Source: an uncultured Eubacteriales bacterium (lineage in GTDB: Bacteria; Bacillota; Clostridia; Oscillospirales; Oscillospiraceae). From it: a DNA stretch of 10,216 bases. A program made the translations under genes and the position numbers. The notes below the pieces were generated by a model. That model was not told where the DNA came from. It made no database searches and saw nothing but the letters and a program-made list of their open reading frames with translations. The first letter of the stretch is position 1. The number at the start of each line of letters is the position of its first letter. Shown in pieces: positions 5,143 to 10,216 of the stretch. The stretch spans positions 1 to 10,216 of the forward strand of contig USMI01000055.1 in NCBI GenBank assembly GCA_900555735.1, written 5' to 3'.

Positions 5143-5175
5143 AAAACACAAAGGACGGGTCACCCCGTCCTTTGT
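5143..5175 (-). terminator. Intrinsic terminator of the alpha-hydroxy-acid oxidase gene
   Basis: ACAAAGGACGGG (5148-5159) and CCCGTCCTTTGT (5164-5175) form a perfect 12-bp stem with a 4-base loop. It begins just past the oxidase stop (5187-5189). Read on the - strand the stem runs into TTTGTGTTTT, a moderate U-tract. Termination in the other direction is less likely. Confidence 0.72.
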
Positions 5176-5186
5176 TGTGTATCCGA

Positions 5187-6200
5187 TTACCGCACCATGC
5201 TCCGGTCGATCTCCGCCAGAGAGTGGGCGCCGCACATCAGCATGGTGTCCTCCAGTTCAGCCTTCAGCTTGGCCACCAGCACGGCAGGGCCTTCCTCGCC
5301 GCCGCCGTACACCATGTTGACGAAGGGGCGGGCGATCAGCACGCCCTTGGCGCCCAGCGCCAGCGCCTTGAACACGTCCATACCGGTGCGGATGCCGCCG
5401 TCTACCAGCACCATCACGTCCTTGCCCACCGCGTCCACGATCTCCGGCAGCACCTCCGCCGTGGCGGGACACTGATCCAGCACGCGGCCGCCGTGATTGG
5501 ACACAATAATGGCCTTGGCGCCGGCCTTCACGGCCTTCTCCGCGCCCTTGACGGTCATAATGCCCTTCAGGATAAAGGGTACGCCGGCGTAGTCAGCGAT
5601 CTCCTTCAGCTGCTCCACCGTCTTGCTGCCGGCGGGCGGTGTCAGATTCTTCAGGAAGGGCAGGCCTGCCGCGTCGATGTCCATGGCAACGGCATACGCA
5701 CCGCTCTTTCTGGCCATATCCAGCTTCTCAAAGACCAGATCCCGGTTCCAAGGCTTGATGGTGGTGACACCGGCACCGTGGTTGGCCGTGATGGCCCGGG
5801 TAGCGCCCTCCATAATGGCGGGGTTGACGCCGTCACCGGTAAAGGCCAGAATACCCGCCTTGGCGCAGGCGGAGACCAGCAGATCGTTATAGGCAATGTC
5901 ATCATATTTGTCGCCGTAGTGCATCGTCATGGCGCCCACAGGGCCTGCCATGACGGGAATGGCCAGCTGATGACCGAAGAAATCAAAGGTGGTGTCCGCA
6001 GGGCCGTTCTCGCAGATGGTGTCCATGTTGACACATAGCTCCTGCCATTTCTGGTAGTTGCGGATAAAGCCGGTGCCCAGACCCTTGGCGCCGGGGCCGG
6101 GGACGGTGTTCTTGCAGGCCATACCGTTGCAGATCTTGCAGGACTTGCAGAAAGGCCCGATCTGATCGCGGGAGCGATCCAGGATCTCTTGATATGTCAT
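5187..6200 (-). CDS. Alpha-hydroxy-acid oxidizing protein (FMN-dependent, lactate/glycolate oxidase-like)
   Basis: 337 residues, TIM-barrel flavoenzyme of the family that oxidises 2-hydroxy acids to 2-oxo acids (L-lactate dehydrogenase LldD, glycolate oxidase, lactate oxidase). Recognisable parts: IPVMAGPVGAM (81-91) in the first FMN-contact strand, GVPFILKGIMT (206-216) with the conserved barrel Lys212, SNHGGRVLDQCPATAEVLPE (234-253) with catalytic His236 and substrate-binding Arg239, LVDGGIRTGMDVFKALALGA (265-284) and IARP (289-292) at the FMN phosphate. The N-terminus is unusual: four cysteines in C-K-S-C-K-I-C-x4-C (18, 21, 24, 29) before PGPGAKGLGTG. It is slightly shorter than the usual 350-390 residues. 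The ATG at 6200 is preceded by TGAGGA 7 bases away. It appears monocistronic, with its own promoter and terminator. Substrate is not determinable here. Confidence 0.9.
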   Translation of the reverse strand: MTYQEILDRSRDQIGPFCKSCKICNGMACKNTVPGPGAKGLGTGFIRNYQKWQELCVNMDTICENGPADTTFDFFGHQLAIPVMAGPVGAMTMHYGDKYDDIAYNDLLVSACAKAGILAFTGDGVNPAIMEGATRAITANHGAGVTTIKPWNRDLVFEKLDMARKSGAYAVAMDIDAAGLPFLKNLTPPAGSKTVEQLKEIADYAGVPFILKGIMTVKGAEKAVKAGAKAIIVSNHGGRVLDQCPATAEVLPEIVDAVGKDVMVLVDGGIRTGMDVFKALALGAKGVLIARPFVNMVYGGGEEGPAVLVAKLKAELEDTMLMCGAHSLAEIDRSMVR

Positions 6201-6248
6201 GTCTCATTCCTCACTTTCAAATCGCCACGCAGGGCGTAGGTATGGCAT

Positions 6249-6276
6249 ATCATATCACGATTTGGGAAATATGCAA
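6249..6276 (-). promoter_or_regulatory. Promoter of the alpha-hydroxy-acid oxidase gene
   Basis: On the - strand, TTGCAT (6276-6271) and TATGAT (6254-6249) are 16 bases apart: four of six and five of six matches to the sigma-A boxes. Transcription would start near 6242, giving a leader of about 42 bases that contains the ribosome binding site. Confidence 0.65.
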
Positions 6277-6318
6277 GAACTTTTCCCACTATTTTCGTCA
6301 GAATATTCAATAAAAATC

Positions 6319-6939
6319 TTAGCCGACCCAGCCCATCATTTTGACAAAGCTCCACGCCAGCTTTAATCCGTAGAAGATAATGACCGCGCCGCAGACCTTG
6401 TTGATGATGTTCAGCACCTTCTCGTTGAACCTGCTGCCCAGCAGAGAGACCACGGTGGACAGGGTCAGGAACCAGAGGATGGACGCGGAGCCGAAGCCGC
6501 AGATGAAATACACGTCCGTTCCGGCGGGGATGCTGGCCCGGAACGCGCCCAGCATCATGGTGCCGTCGATGATGGCCTGCGGGTTCAGCCATGTCACCAC
6601 AAAGGCGCTGGTGATCAGCTTCCAGACGGGGACGTTCACGTCCCGGCCGCCCTCCAGACTGGCCTTGGAGCGCAGAAGCCCAATGCCGATCCAGATGACG
6701 ATAAGGCTGCCCACCGCCAGAATGACCTTTTGCAGCCACGGCAGCGCCTCCATCAGTGCGCCCGCACCCAAAAAGCAGCTGAGTCCCAGCGAGATATCCC
6801 AAAAAATGACGATCAGTGCCGTCAGGTATACGCGGCTGCGCTTCTGGGTCAGGGCGCTGTTGATGACGAACAGGTTTTGCAATCCGATGGGGGCTACATA
6901 GGCAAGGCCCATGGTGAGGCCCTGAAGATAAATGTTCAT
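6319..6939 (-). CDS. LysE-family amino acid exporter
   Basis: 206 residues from ATG 6939, with about six hydrophobic segments. The N-terminal signature is GLAYVAPIGLQNLFVINSAL (11-30), matching the LysE/ArgO start where PIGxQN is conserved. WLNPQAIIDG (117-126) is the second family motif, close to the WLNPHA of lysine exporters. Later segments are VYFICGFGSASILWFLTLST and VCGAVIIFYGLKLAW. Members export basic or other amino acids across the inner membrane. An upstream ATG at 6978 would add 13 polar residues (KKKGVNSQ) and has no ribosome binding site; AAAAGGAG at 6951-6958 is 11 bases before the chosen ATG, slightly long. It is divergent from an HxlR-type regulator, the likely controller. No hairpin terminator is visible after its stop. 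The exact substrate is unknown. Confidence 0.9.
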   Translation of the reverse strand: MNIYLQGLTMGLAYVAPIGLQNLFVINSALTQKRSRVYLTALIVIFWDISLGLSCFLGAGALMEALPWLQKVILAVGSLIVIWIGIGLLRSKASLEGGRDVNVPVWKLITSAFVVTWLNPQAIIDGTMMLGAFRASIPAGTDVYFICGFGSASILWFLTLSTVVSLLGSRFNEKVLNIINKVCGAVIIFYGLKLAWSFVKMMGWVG

Positions 6940-6946
6940 TTGGCTA

Positions 6947-6975
6947 TTTACTCCTTTTTTCTTACCTGCTATAAT
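6947..6975 (+). promoter_or_regulatory. Promoter of the HxlR-type regulator gene
   Basis: TTTACT (6947-6952), 17 bases, then TATAAT (6970-6975) with a TGC extension at 6967-6969. Transcription would start near 6982. The -35 overlaps the lysE ribosome binding site region, so the two divergent transcripts have almost no space between them. Confidence 0.7.
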
Positions 6976-6981
6976 CATAGC
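6968..6981. promoter_or_regulatory. Dyad GCTAT-N4-ATAGC, candidate operator between lysE and hxlR
   Basis: GCTAT (6968-6972) and ATAGC (6977-6981) are exact inverted repeats flanking AATC, lying on the -10 boxes of both divergent promoters. A dimeric winged-helix regulator bound here would block both genes. HxlR regulators commonly control a divergent neighbour; that this dyad is the site is inference, and short AT-rich dyads can arise by chance around TATAAT. Confidence 0.45.
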
Positions 6982-7001
6982 ACGACGGCAGAAAAACGCA
7001 A
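6974..7001 (-). promoter_or_regulatory. Putative promoter of the lysE-type gene, overlapping the hxlR promoter
   Basis: Read on the - strand: TTGCGT (7001-6996), 16 bases, TATGAT (6979-6974). The -10 is five of six, the -35 three of six. Its -10 overlaps the opposite-strand TATAAT by two bases, so the promoters should compete. Confidence 0.5.
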
Positions 7002-7040
7002 GAACGCAGATTTTAATAACAAGGTCAGGAGGAGCTTACC

Positions 7041-7388
7041 ATGTCCCACTACGATTGCCCCTGTATGGAGAAATGCCCGCTGCACTACGCCATGAGCGTC
7101 ATCGGCGGCAAGTGGAAGGTCCAGATTGTCTGCGCCCTGACCAACGCGGGGTCGCTGCGGTATAACGCCCTGCGGCAGAAGCTGGACGGCATCAGCAATA
7201 CGGTGCTGGCGTCCTCTTTGCGGGAAATGGAATCCGACGGCCTTGTGGTACGCACGGTATATCCGGAGGTGCCGGTGCGGGTGGAGTACAGCCCTACCGA
7301 CGACTGCCGTGCCCTGCTGCCCATTCTGGAGCAGTTAAGCGACTGGGCCGAGGCCAGAATGGCTGCTGCGCAGCCCGGTGAAGAGTGA
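7041..7388 (+). CDS. HxlR-family winged-helix transcriptional regulator
   Basis: 115 residues, the usual HxlR length. Family motifs run through most of the protein: CPLHYAMSVIGGKWKVQIV (12-30), SLRYNALRQKLDGISNTVLA (38-57) containing the recognition helix, SLREMESDGLVVRTVYPEVP (59-78), and VRVEYSPTDDCRALLPILEQ (79-98) forming the wing and dimer helix. Cys6, Cys8 and Cys12 cluster at the N-terminus (CPCMEKC), with others at 31 and 89; several HxlR regulators (YodB, HypR, QorR) sense electrophiles or oxidants through such cysteines. AGGAGGAG at 7027-7034 precedes the ATG. It is divergent from the LysE-type exporter, the obvious target. The last codons (QPGEE) run into a likely intergenic repeat. 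The signal it senses cannot be told from sequence. Confidence 0.92.
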   Translation: MSHYDCPCMEKCPLHYAMSVIGGKWKVQIVCALTNAGSLRYNALRQKLDGISNTVLASSLREMESDGLVVRTVYPEVPVRVEYSPTDDCRALLPILEQLSDWAEARMAAAQPGEE

Positions 7389-7413
7389 AAAGAGAACAGT
7401 GAAGAATTAAGGT

Positions 7414-7431
7414 ATGCCGCTGCAGCGGCAT
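7414..7431. repeat. 18-base perfect palindrome after hxlR
   Basis: ATGCCGCTGCAGCGGCAT reads the same on both strands; as RNA it gives a 7-bp stem with a TGCA loop. It follows a purine-rich stretch with GTGAA repeats (7378-7405). No T-tract follows, so the terminator role belongs to the next hairpin. Possibly part of a dispersed intergenic repeat. Confidence 0.5.
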
Positions 7432-7436
7432 GATTA

Positions 7437-7475
7437 TAAACCAAGCCCTCCGGCATTGCCGGAGGGCTTGGTTTA
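7437..7475. terminator. Bidirectional terminator between hxlR and znuB
   Basis: A perfect 18-bp inverted repeat, 7437-7454 with 7458-7475, around ATT; the core is CCAAGCCCTCCGGC. The A-T ends supply U-rich runs in both directions (GGTTTAATTT on +, GGTTTATAAT on -). The znuB stop codon (7473-7475) lies inside the right arm, so the stem serves both convergent genes. Confidence 0.8.
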
Positions 7476-8291
7476 ATTTGTCCGTTTGATTCGGGCGATG
7501 CCGCAGCACAGCAGGAACACCAGCAGGTTCACCAGCACCACCGACGCGCCCACGGGGGTGCCGATCAGGTACGAGGCCGTCAGCCCTACGCAGAAGGACA
7601 CCACGCTCAGCACGGCGGCGCAGATCACCACGCCACGGAAGCTTTTCAGCACCCGCATGGCGCTCAGTGCCGGGAAGATCACCAGACTGGAGATCAGCAT
7701 GGCGCCCATCATCCGCATGCCCAGCACGATGGTCAGAGCCGTCAGCACGCTGAGAAGCGTGTTGTAAAGCCCTACCTTCACGCCGGTGGCCCGGGAGAAG
7801 CTCTCGTCAAAGGTGATGGCGAACAGCCGGTGGTAAAACAGCACGAACAGCGCCAGCACCGCCGCGCTCAGCCCTACGCTCAGTGCCACGTCGGCCTGGT
7901 CCATGGCAAGGATGGAGCCGAACATGTAGCTGTCCACATCGGTGGTCATGCCGGTGGTCAGGGACGTGACGATGATGCCCACCGCCAGCGCCGAGGCGGA
8001 GGTGACGGCGATGGCGGCATCGGCTCCCATGCGGCTGCGCTCCGTCATCCGCAGCAGGCACAGCGCCGCCACGATCACCACCGGAATGGACACCGGCAGG
8101 GGCGACCAACCACAGGCCAGCGCCACGCTCAGCGCGCCGAAGGACACATGGCTCAGGCCGTCACCGATCATGGAGTACCGTTTCAGCACCAGCGGCACGC
8201 CCAACAGCGCCGCGCACAGTGACACCAGAATACCCACCACGAAGGCCCGCAGGATAAAGGGATAGGTGAACATTTCCAGCAGCAGACTCAT
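7473..8291 (-). CDS. znuB: Zinc ABC transporter permease (ZnuB-like)
   Basis: 272-residue integral membrane protein of the metal ABC permease family (ZnuB/MntB/TroC), with about eight predicted membrane segments. Family landmarks: SLCAALLGVPLVLKRYSMIG (24-43), then DGLSHVSFGALSVAL (44-58) with the conserved DGLSH motif, DADAAI-like GADAAIAVTSASALAVGI (89-106), MFGSIL, and the cytoplasmic coupling segment FDESFSRATGV (161-171) that contacts the ATPase. MMGAMLISSLVIFPA (194-208) is also typical. It forms the transmembrane channel through which metal delivered by ZnuA is moved, powered by ZnuC. Its ATG overlaps the znuC stop (ATGA) with GGAGGTGAGGA upstream in the end of znuC. Last gene of the operon. 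Zinc rather than manganese is inferred from the ZnuA loop and the Fur/Zur partner. Confidence 0.93.
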   Translation of the reverse strand: MSLLLEMFTYPFILRAFVVGILVSLCAALLGVPLVLKRYSMIGDGLSHVSFGALSVALACGWSPLPVSIPVVIVAALCLLRMTERSRMGADAAIAVTSASALAVGIIVTSLTTGMTTDVDSYMFGSILAMDQADVALSVGLSAAVLALFVLFYHRLFAITFDESFSRATGVKVGLYNTLLSVLTALTIVLGMRMMGAMLISSLVIFPALSAMRVLKSFRGVVICAAVLSVVSFCVGLTASYLIGTPVGASVVLVNLLVFLLCCGIARIKRTN

Positions 8292-9007
8292 GCGTCCTCA
8301 CCTCCGAACTTTTTGCCGTAGGGCGAGGCCAGATACTCCGCCGCCGTGCCGAAGAACCAGCCCTTGTGTCCTGCGTGGAGAATGTGATCGGCGTATTTCA
8401 GGGCGTTCTGCAGGTCATGGGTCACCATGACGATGGCGATGCCCTCGGTGCGGTTCAGGTATTCCAGCGTGTGGTACATGTCGTGGGCGGCCTCCGGGTC
8501 AAGGCCCGTCACCGGCTCGTCCAGAATCAGCAGCTCGCCCGCCGCGCACAGGGCGCGGGACAGCAGCACCCGCTGCTGCTGCCCGCCGGACAGTTCGCGG
8601 TAGCAGCGGTTTTTCAGCTCCAGCACCCCCAGCTTGCCCATGTTCATCAGTGCCTTGGACTTCTCGGCAGGGGTGTAGAAGAACCGGCCCTTCCGGGCGC
8701 TGAGAAAGCCCGACAGCACCACCTCATACACCGTGGCGGGGAAATCCCGCTGGGCGCGGGTCTGCTGGGGCAGATACCCGATGGCTCCGGCCCGGAGGGT
8801 CCTGTCCAGCACGATCTGCCCCTCCATGGGCTTCAAAAGGCCCAGCAGGCCCTTCAGCAGCGTGGATTTTCCGCTTCCGTTCTCGCCCACGATGCACAGA
8901 TAGTCGCCGCCGCGCACCTGAAAATTCAAATGGCTGCTGACGGCTCTGCCCTCGTAGCCCAGCGCTGCGTCGCGGCAGTCGATCAGCAGTTTTTTCTCGT
9001 CGTTCAT
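8288..9007 (-). CDS. znuC: Zinc ABC transporter ATP-binding protein (ZnuC-like)
   Basis: 239 residues, the ATPase of the metal importer. All nucleotide-binding motifs are intact: Walker A GENGSGKST (41-49), Q-loop Gln81 (YLPQQ), ABC signature LSGGQQQR (139-146), Walker B LLILDEP (159-165), D-loop GLDPEA (168-173) and switch His197 (VTHDLQ). The short pre-Walker part MNDEKKLLIDCRDAALGYEG is typical of ZnuC/MntB ATPases. It works as a dimer on the cytoplasmic face under ZnuB. The start ATG at 9007 has GGGAGGGA 5 bases upstream and overlaps the znuA stop; the end overlaps the znuB start. Length is usual. Confidence 0.94.
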   Translation of the reverse strand: MNDEKKLLIDCRDAALGYEGRAVSSHLNFQVRGGDYLCIVGENGSGKSTLLKGLLGLLKPMEGQIVLDRTLRAGAIGYLPQQTRAQRDFPATVYEVVLSGFLSARKGRFFYTPAEKSKALMNMGKLGVLELKNRCYRELSGGQQQRVLLSRALCAAGELLILDEPVTGLDPEAAHDMYHTLEYLNRTEGIAIVMVTHDLQNALKYADHILHAGHKGWFFGTAAEYLASPYGKKFGGEDA

Positions 9008-9969
9008 TGCAGTCCCTCCCGCAAAGCCTCCACGTTCTGTTCCATGAGGCTGAGATAGGTGGCGCCGCCGTCAAACTCCGCCCGGGATACCGTCTGGCAG
9101 GAGTGGAAGGTCAGCACCTTCGCGCCGGTGGTCTCGGCAATGGCGTCGGCCACCTTCCGGCTGCTTAATTCAATGGTATACACCACGGGGATCTCCTCGT
9201 CCTCCACCTTGTCAATCAGGTATTTCAGCGTGGCGAGGGATGGCTCCGTGTCGCTGGCGCAGCCGTGGAAGGCGGCGCGGTAGTCAAGATCGTATTCCTT
9301 GCAGAAGTACAGCAGCGGGAACCGGTCACCGAACACCAGCAAGCGGCGGTGTCCGGCGTCCACCACCTCCCGGAAGGCCGCGTCCAGCCCATCCAGCTGC
9401 GCCAGATAGTCCGTCAGCCGGGCCTGATAGTTCTCCCGATGGGCGGGGTCGGCCTGACACAGGGCGTCGCAGATGGCTTGGCACAACGCCTTGGCCAGCA
9501 CGGGCGATGTCCACACATGCTCGTCGTATTCGATATCGTCGCTGTCGTGGTCGTGCTCCTCGTGGTCATGGCCGTCGTGACTGCCCTCCATGCCCTCGGT
9601 CCACTCCTCCGCCAGCGCCGACACCTGCGGCATCAGCGGCAGCGTCACGACGATGTTCTCTCCGGCGGCGGACAGGATGTCATCCACCCACGCCTCGCTC
9701 TCGCCGCCGTTATAGAGGAACACATCAGCCTGCGACAGCGTGATTACGTCCAGCGGCGTGGGCTCGAAGCTGTGGGTCTCCTTTCCGGCGGCCACCAGCA
9801 GCGTCACGTCCACGTCGTCGCCGCCGATCTGGCGGGCGAAATCGTAGTAGGGGAACACAGAGCACACCACCTGCAATCTGCCGTCCTCCGCCCTCTGGCG
9901 ATCGGCGCAGCCGCACAGGCTCGCCGCCAGCGTCAGGGCCAGCAGCAGCGCAAAAAGCCGCTTTCTCAT
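9004..9969 (-). CDS. znuA: Zinc-binding lipoprotein of the ABC importer (ZnuA/AdcA-like)
   Basis: 321 residues from ATG 9969, chosen because MRKRLFALLLALTLAASLCG is a lipoprotein signal with lipobox L-C-G-C (acylated Cys21) and GGAGGAGA lies just upstream; a longer frame to 10119 runs antisense-like through the fur gene. Cluster A-1 metal-binding protein: VVCSVFPYYDFARQIGG (34-50), ligand His66 in KETHSFEPTP, then a His/Asp-rich loop with nine His between 131 and 151 ending in DEHVWTSP, where His151 is the second ligand. The loop is typical of zinc rather than manganese binders. The usual third-ligand motif F-H-D-A-F is replaced by F-G-D-R-F (213-217), a variant seen in some Firmicutes members; YTIELSS (264-270) holds a possible acidic ligand. 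It starts inside the fur stop and overlaps znuC. Confidence 0.92.
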   Translation of the reverse strand: MRKRLFALLLALTLAASLCGCADRQRAEDGRLQVVCSVFPYYDFARQIGGDDVDVTLLVAAGKETHSFEPTPLDVITLSQADVFLYNGGESEAWVDDILSAAGENIVVTLPLMPQVSALAEEWTEGMEGSHDGHDHEEHDHDSDDIEYDEHVWTSPVLAKALCQAICDALCQADPAHRENYQARLTDYLAQLDGLDAAFREVVDAGHRRLLVFGDRFPLLYFCKEYDLDYRAAFHGCASDTEPSLATLKYLIDKVEDEEIPVVYTIELSSRKVADAIAETTGAKVLTFHSCQTVSRAEFDGGATYLSLMEQNVEALREGLQ

Positions 9970-10216
9970 GGTGTCTCCTCCCGGCCGCATTTCTCGCACA
10001 GACCGTAAAACAGCGTGCGGCGGGGGTCGATGCGGAAGTGATGCTCCTGCTCCAGATGCTGGTACAGCTCCCCCAGATGAGAGCAGTCCAGATGCCGGAT
10101 GGCGCCGCATCTTTCGCATTTCAGCAGAAAGCAGTTGCCCTCGTCATGGGCGGTGCAGTATTGATAGTAGGCCCCGGCGTCGGTGACCACCTTGTGGACA
10201 AGGCCCTGCTGGGCCA
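9966..10216 (-). CDS. Fur-family metalloregulator, probably Zur (N-terminal part outside window)
   Basis: The last 82 complete codons of a Fur-family repressor; the frame stays open to the window end, so the DNA-binding winged helix lies outside. Visible is the dimerisation and metal domain: YCTAHDEGNCFLLKCERCGA with the first Cys-x2-Cys, HLDCSHLGELYQHLEQEHHF carrying several His/Cys/Glu ligands, then RTLFYGLCEKCG with the second Cys-x2-Cys that makes the structural Zn(Cys)4 site. It opens the znuA-znuC-znuB operon, with a 4-base overlap into znuA, so Zur (zinc-sensing repressor of zinc uptake) is the best reading and autoregulation is expected. Fur or PerR identity cannot be excluded from the C-terminal half alone. 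The promoter and any operator lie beyond the window. Confidence 0.88.
   Translation of the reverse strand, partial: AQQGLVHKVVTDAGAYYQYCTAHDEGNCFLLKCERCGAIRHLDCSHLGELYQHLEQEHHFRIDPRRTLFYGLCEKCGREETP

Larger units (their letters stand above)
4731..5147. other. Gene-free stretch filled with palindromes between rpsR and the hydroxy-acid oxidase gene
   Basis: About 420 bases without a credible gene. The + strand open frame that enters here continues antisense through the conserved oxidase gene and is a shadow. The stretch contains at least five separate inverted repeats (listed individually) plus unstructured spacers, for example 4832-4931. No promoter pair, tRNA or ribosome binding site with an open frame was found. 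Two convergent transcription units end on either side, so it is a convergent intergenic region, a common place for dispersed palindromic repeats. Confidence 0.6.

Noticed and set aside
4731..5147. CRISPR array in the palindrome-rich region
   Set aside because: The hairpins differ in sequence, and there is no regularly spaced direct repeat.
4872..6038. A 388-codon open frame on the + strand
   Set aside because: It runs antisense to the well-conserved hydroxy-acid oxidase gene, has no ribosome binding site, and its His/Arg/Gln-rich composition is that of a reverse-strand shadow in GC-rich DNA.
8366..9058. A 230-codon + strand open frame
   Set aside because: Complete overlap with znuC on the other strand, which has all ABC motifs; no start signal.
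9265..10008. A 247-codon + strand open frame
   Set aside because: Antisense to znuA and the fur end, both with clear family motifs; low-complexity VVVVLLVVM derives from the reverse of the His/Asp loop.
9970..10119. N-terminal extension of znuA by 50 residues
   Set aside because: It would overlap the fur coding sequence in another frame and bury the lipoprotein signal peptide; ATG 9969 has the signal and a ribosome binding site.

Overview
The window is about 10.2 kb of GC-rich chromosome, probably from an anaerobic, endospore-forming gut Clostridia of the Oscillospiraceae type (Flavonifractor, Oscillibacter or Lawsonibacter-like). This rests on three points: a SpoIIE phosphatase tail, Firmicutes-style AAGGAGG ribosome binding sites, and protein families typical of that group. 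The genus is inferred. The genes are mostly housekeeping; there is no phage, IS, CRISPR, tRNA or rRNA.

Left part, + strand (1-3497): the C-terminal end of SpoIIE, then a small tail-anchored membrane protein of unknown function and a strong intrinsic terminator. After an extended -10 promoter comes a compact four-gene unit in which every junction is a 4-base ATGA overlap: dusB (tRNA dihydrouridine synthase), an ECF sigma factor, a single-pass membrane protein likely to be its anti-sigma factor, and queT (queuosine-precursor ECF-transporter S component). The unit joins two tRNA-modification functions to an alternative sigma switch.

Middle, + strand (3494-4730): a near-consensus promoter, whose -35 overlaps the queT stop, drives the classical rpsF-ssb-rpsR operon. 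It has a structured 5' leader that could be autoregulatory and ends in a strong terminator. A 450-base gene-free stretch (about 4731-5186) follows. It is packed with perfect palindromes and hairpins and looks like clustered dispersed intergenic repeats.

Right part: on the - strand, an FMN-dependent alpha-hydroxy-acid-oxidase-like enzyme with an N-terminal four-cysteine cluster, and upstream of it a LysE-family exporter. The exporter is divergent from an HxlR-type regulator (+ strand); the two genes share a 100-base region where overlapping -10 elements sit on a small dyad, a natural operator candidate. An 18-bp bidirectional terminator separates hxlR from a convergent - strand zinc operon: a Fur/Zur-family regulator (cut by the window end), znuA lipoprotein with a His-rich loop, znuC ATPase and znuB permease, all joined by 4-base overlaps. 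This is a zinc-uptake cassette transcribed with its likely regulator.

No clearly new system is visible. The points most worth a second look are the palindrome cluster, the rpsF leader, the tRNA-modification/sigma operon, the lysE-hxlR control region, and ligand changes in ZnuA and the hydroxy-acid oxidase.
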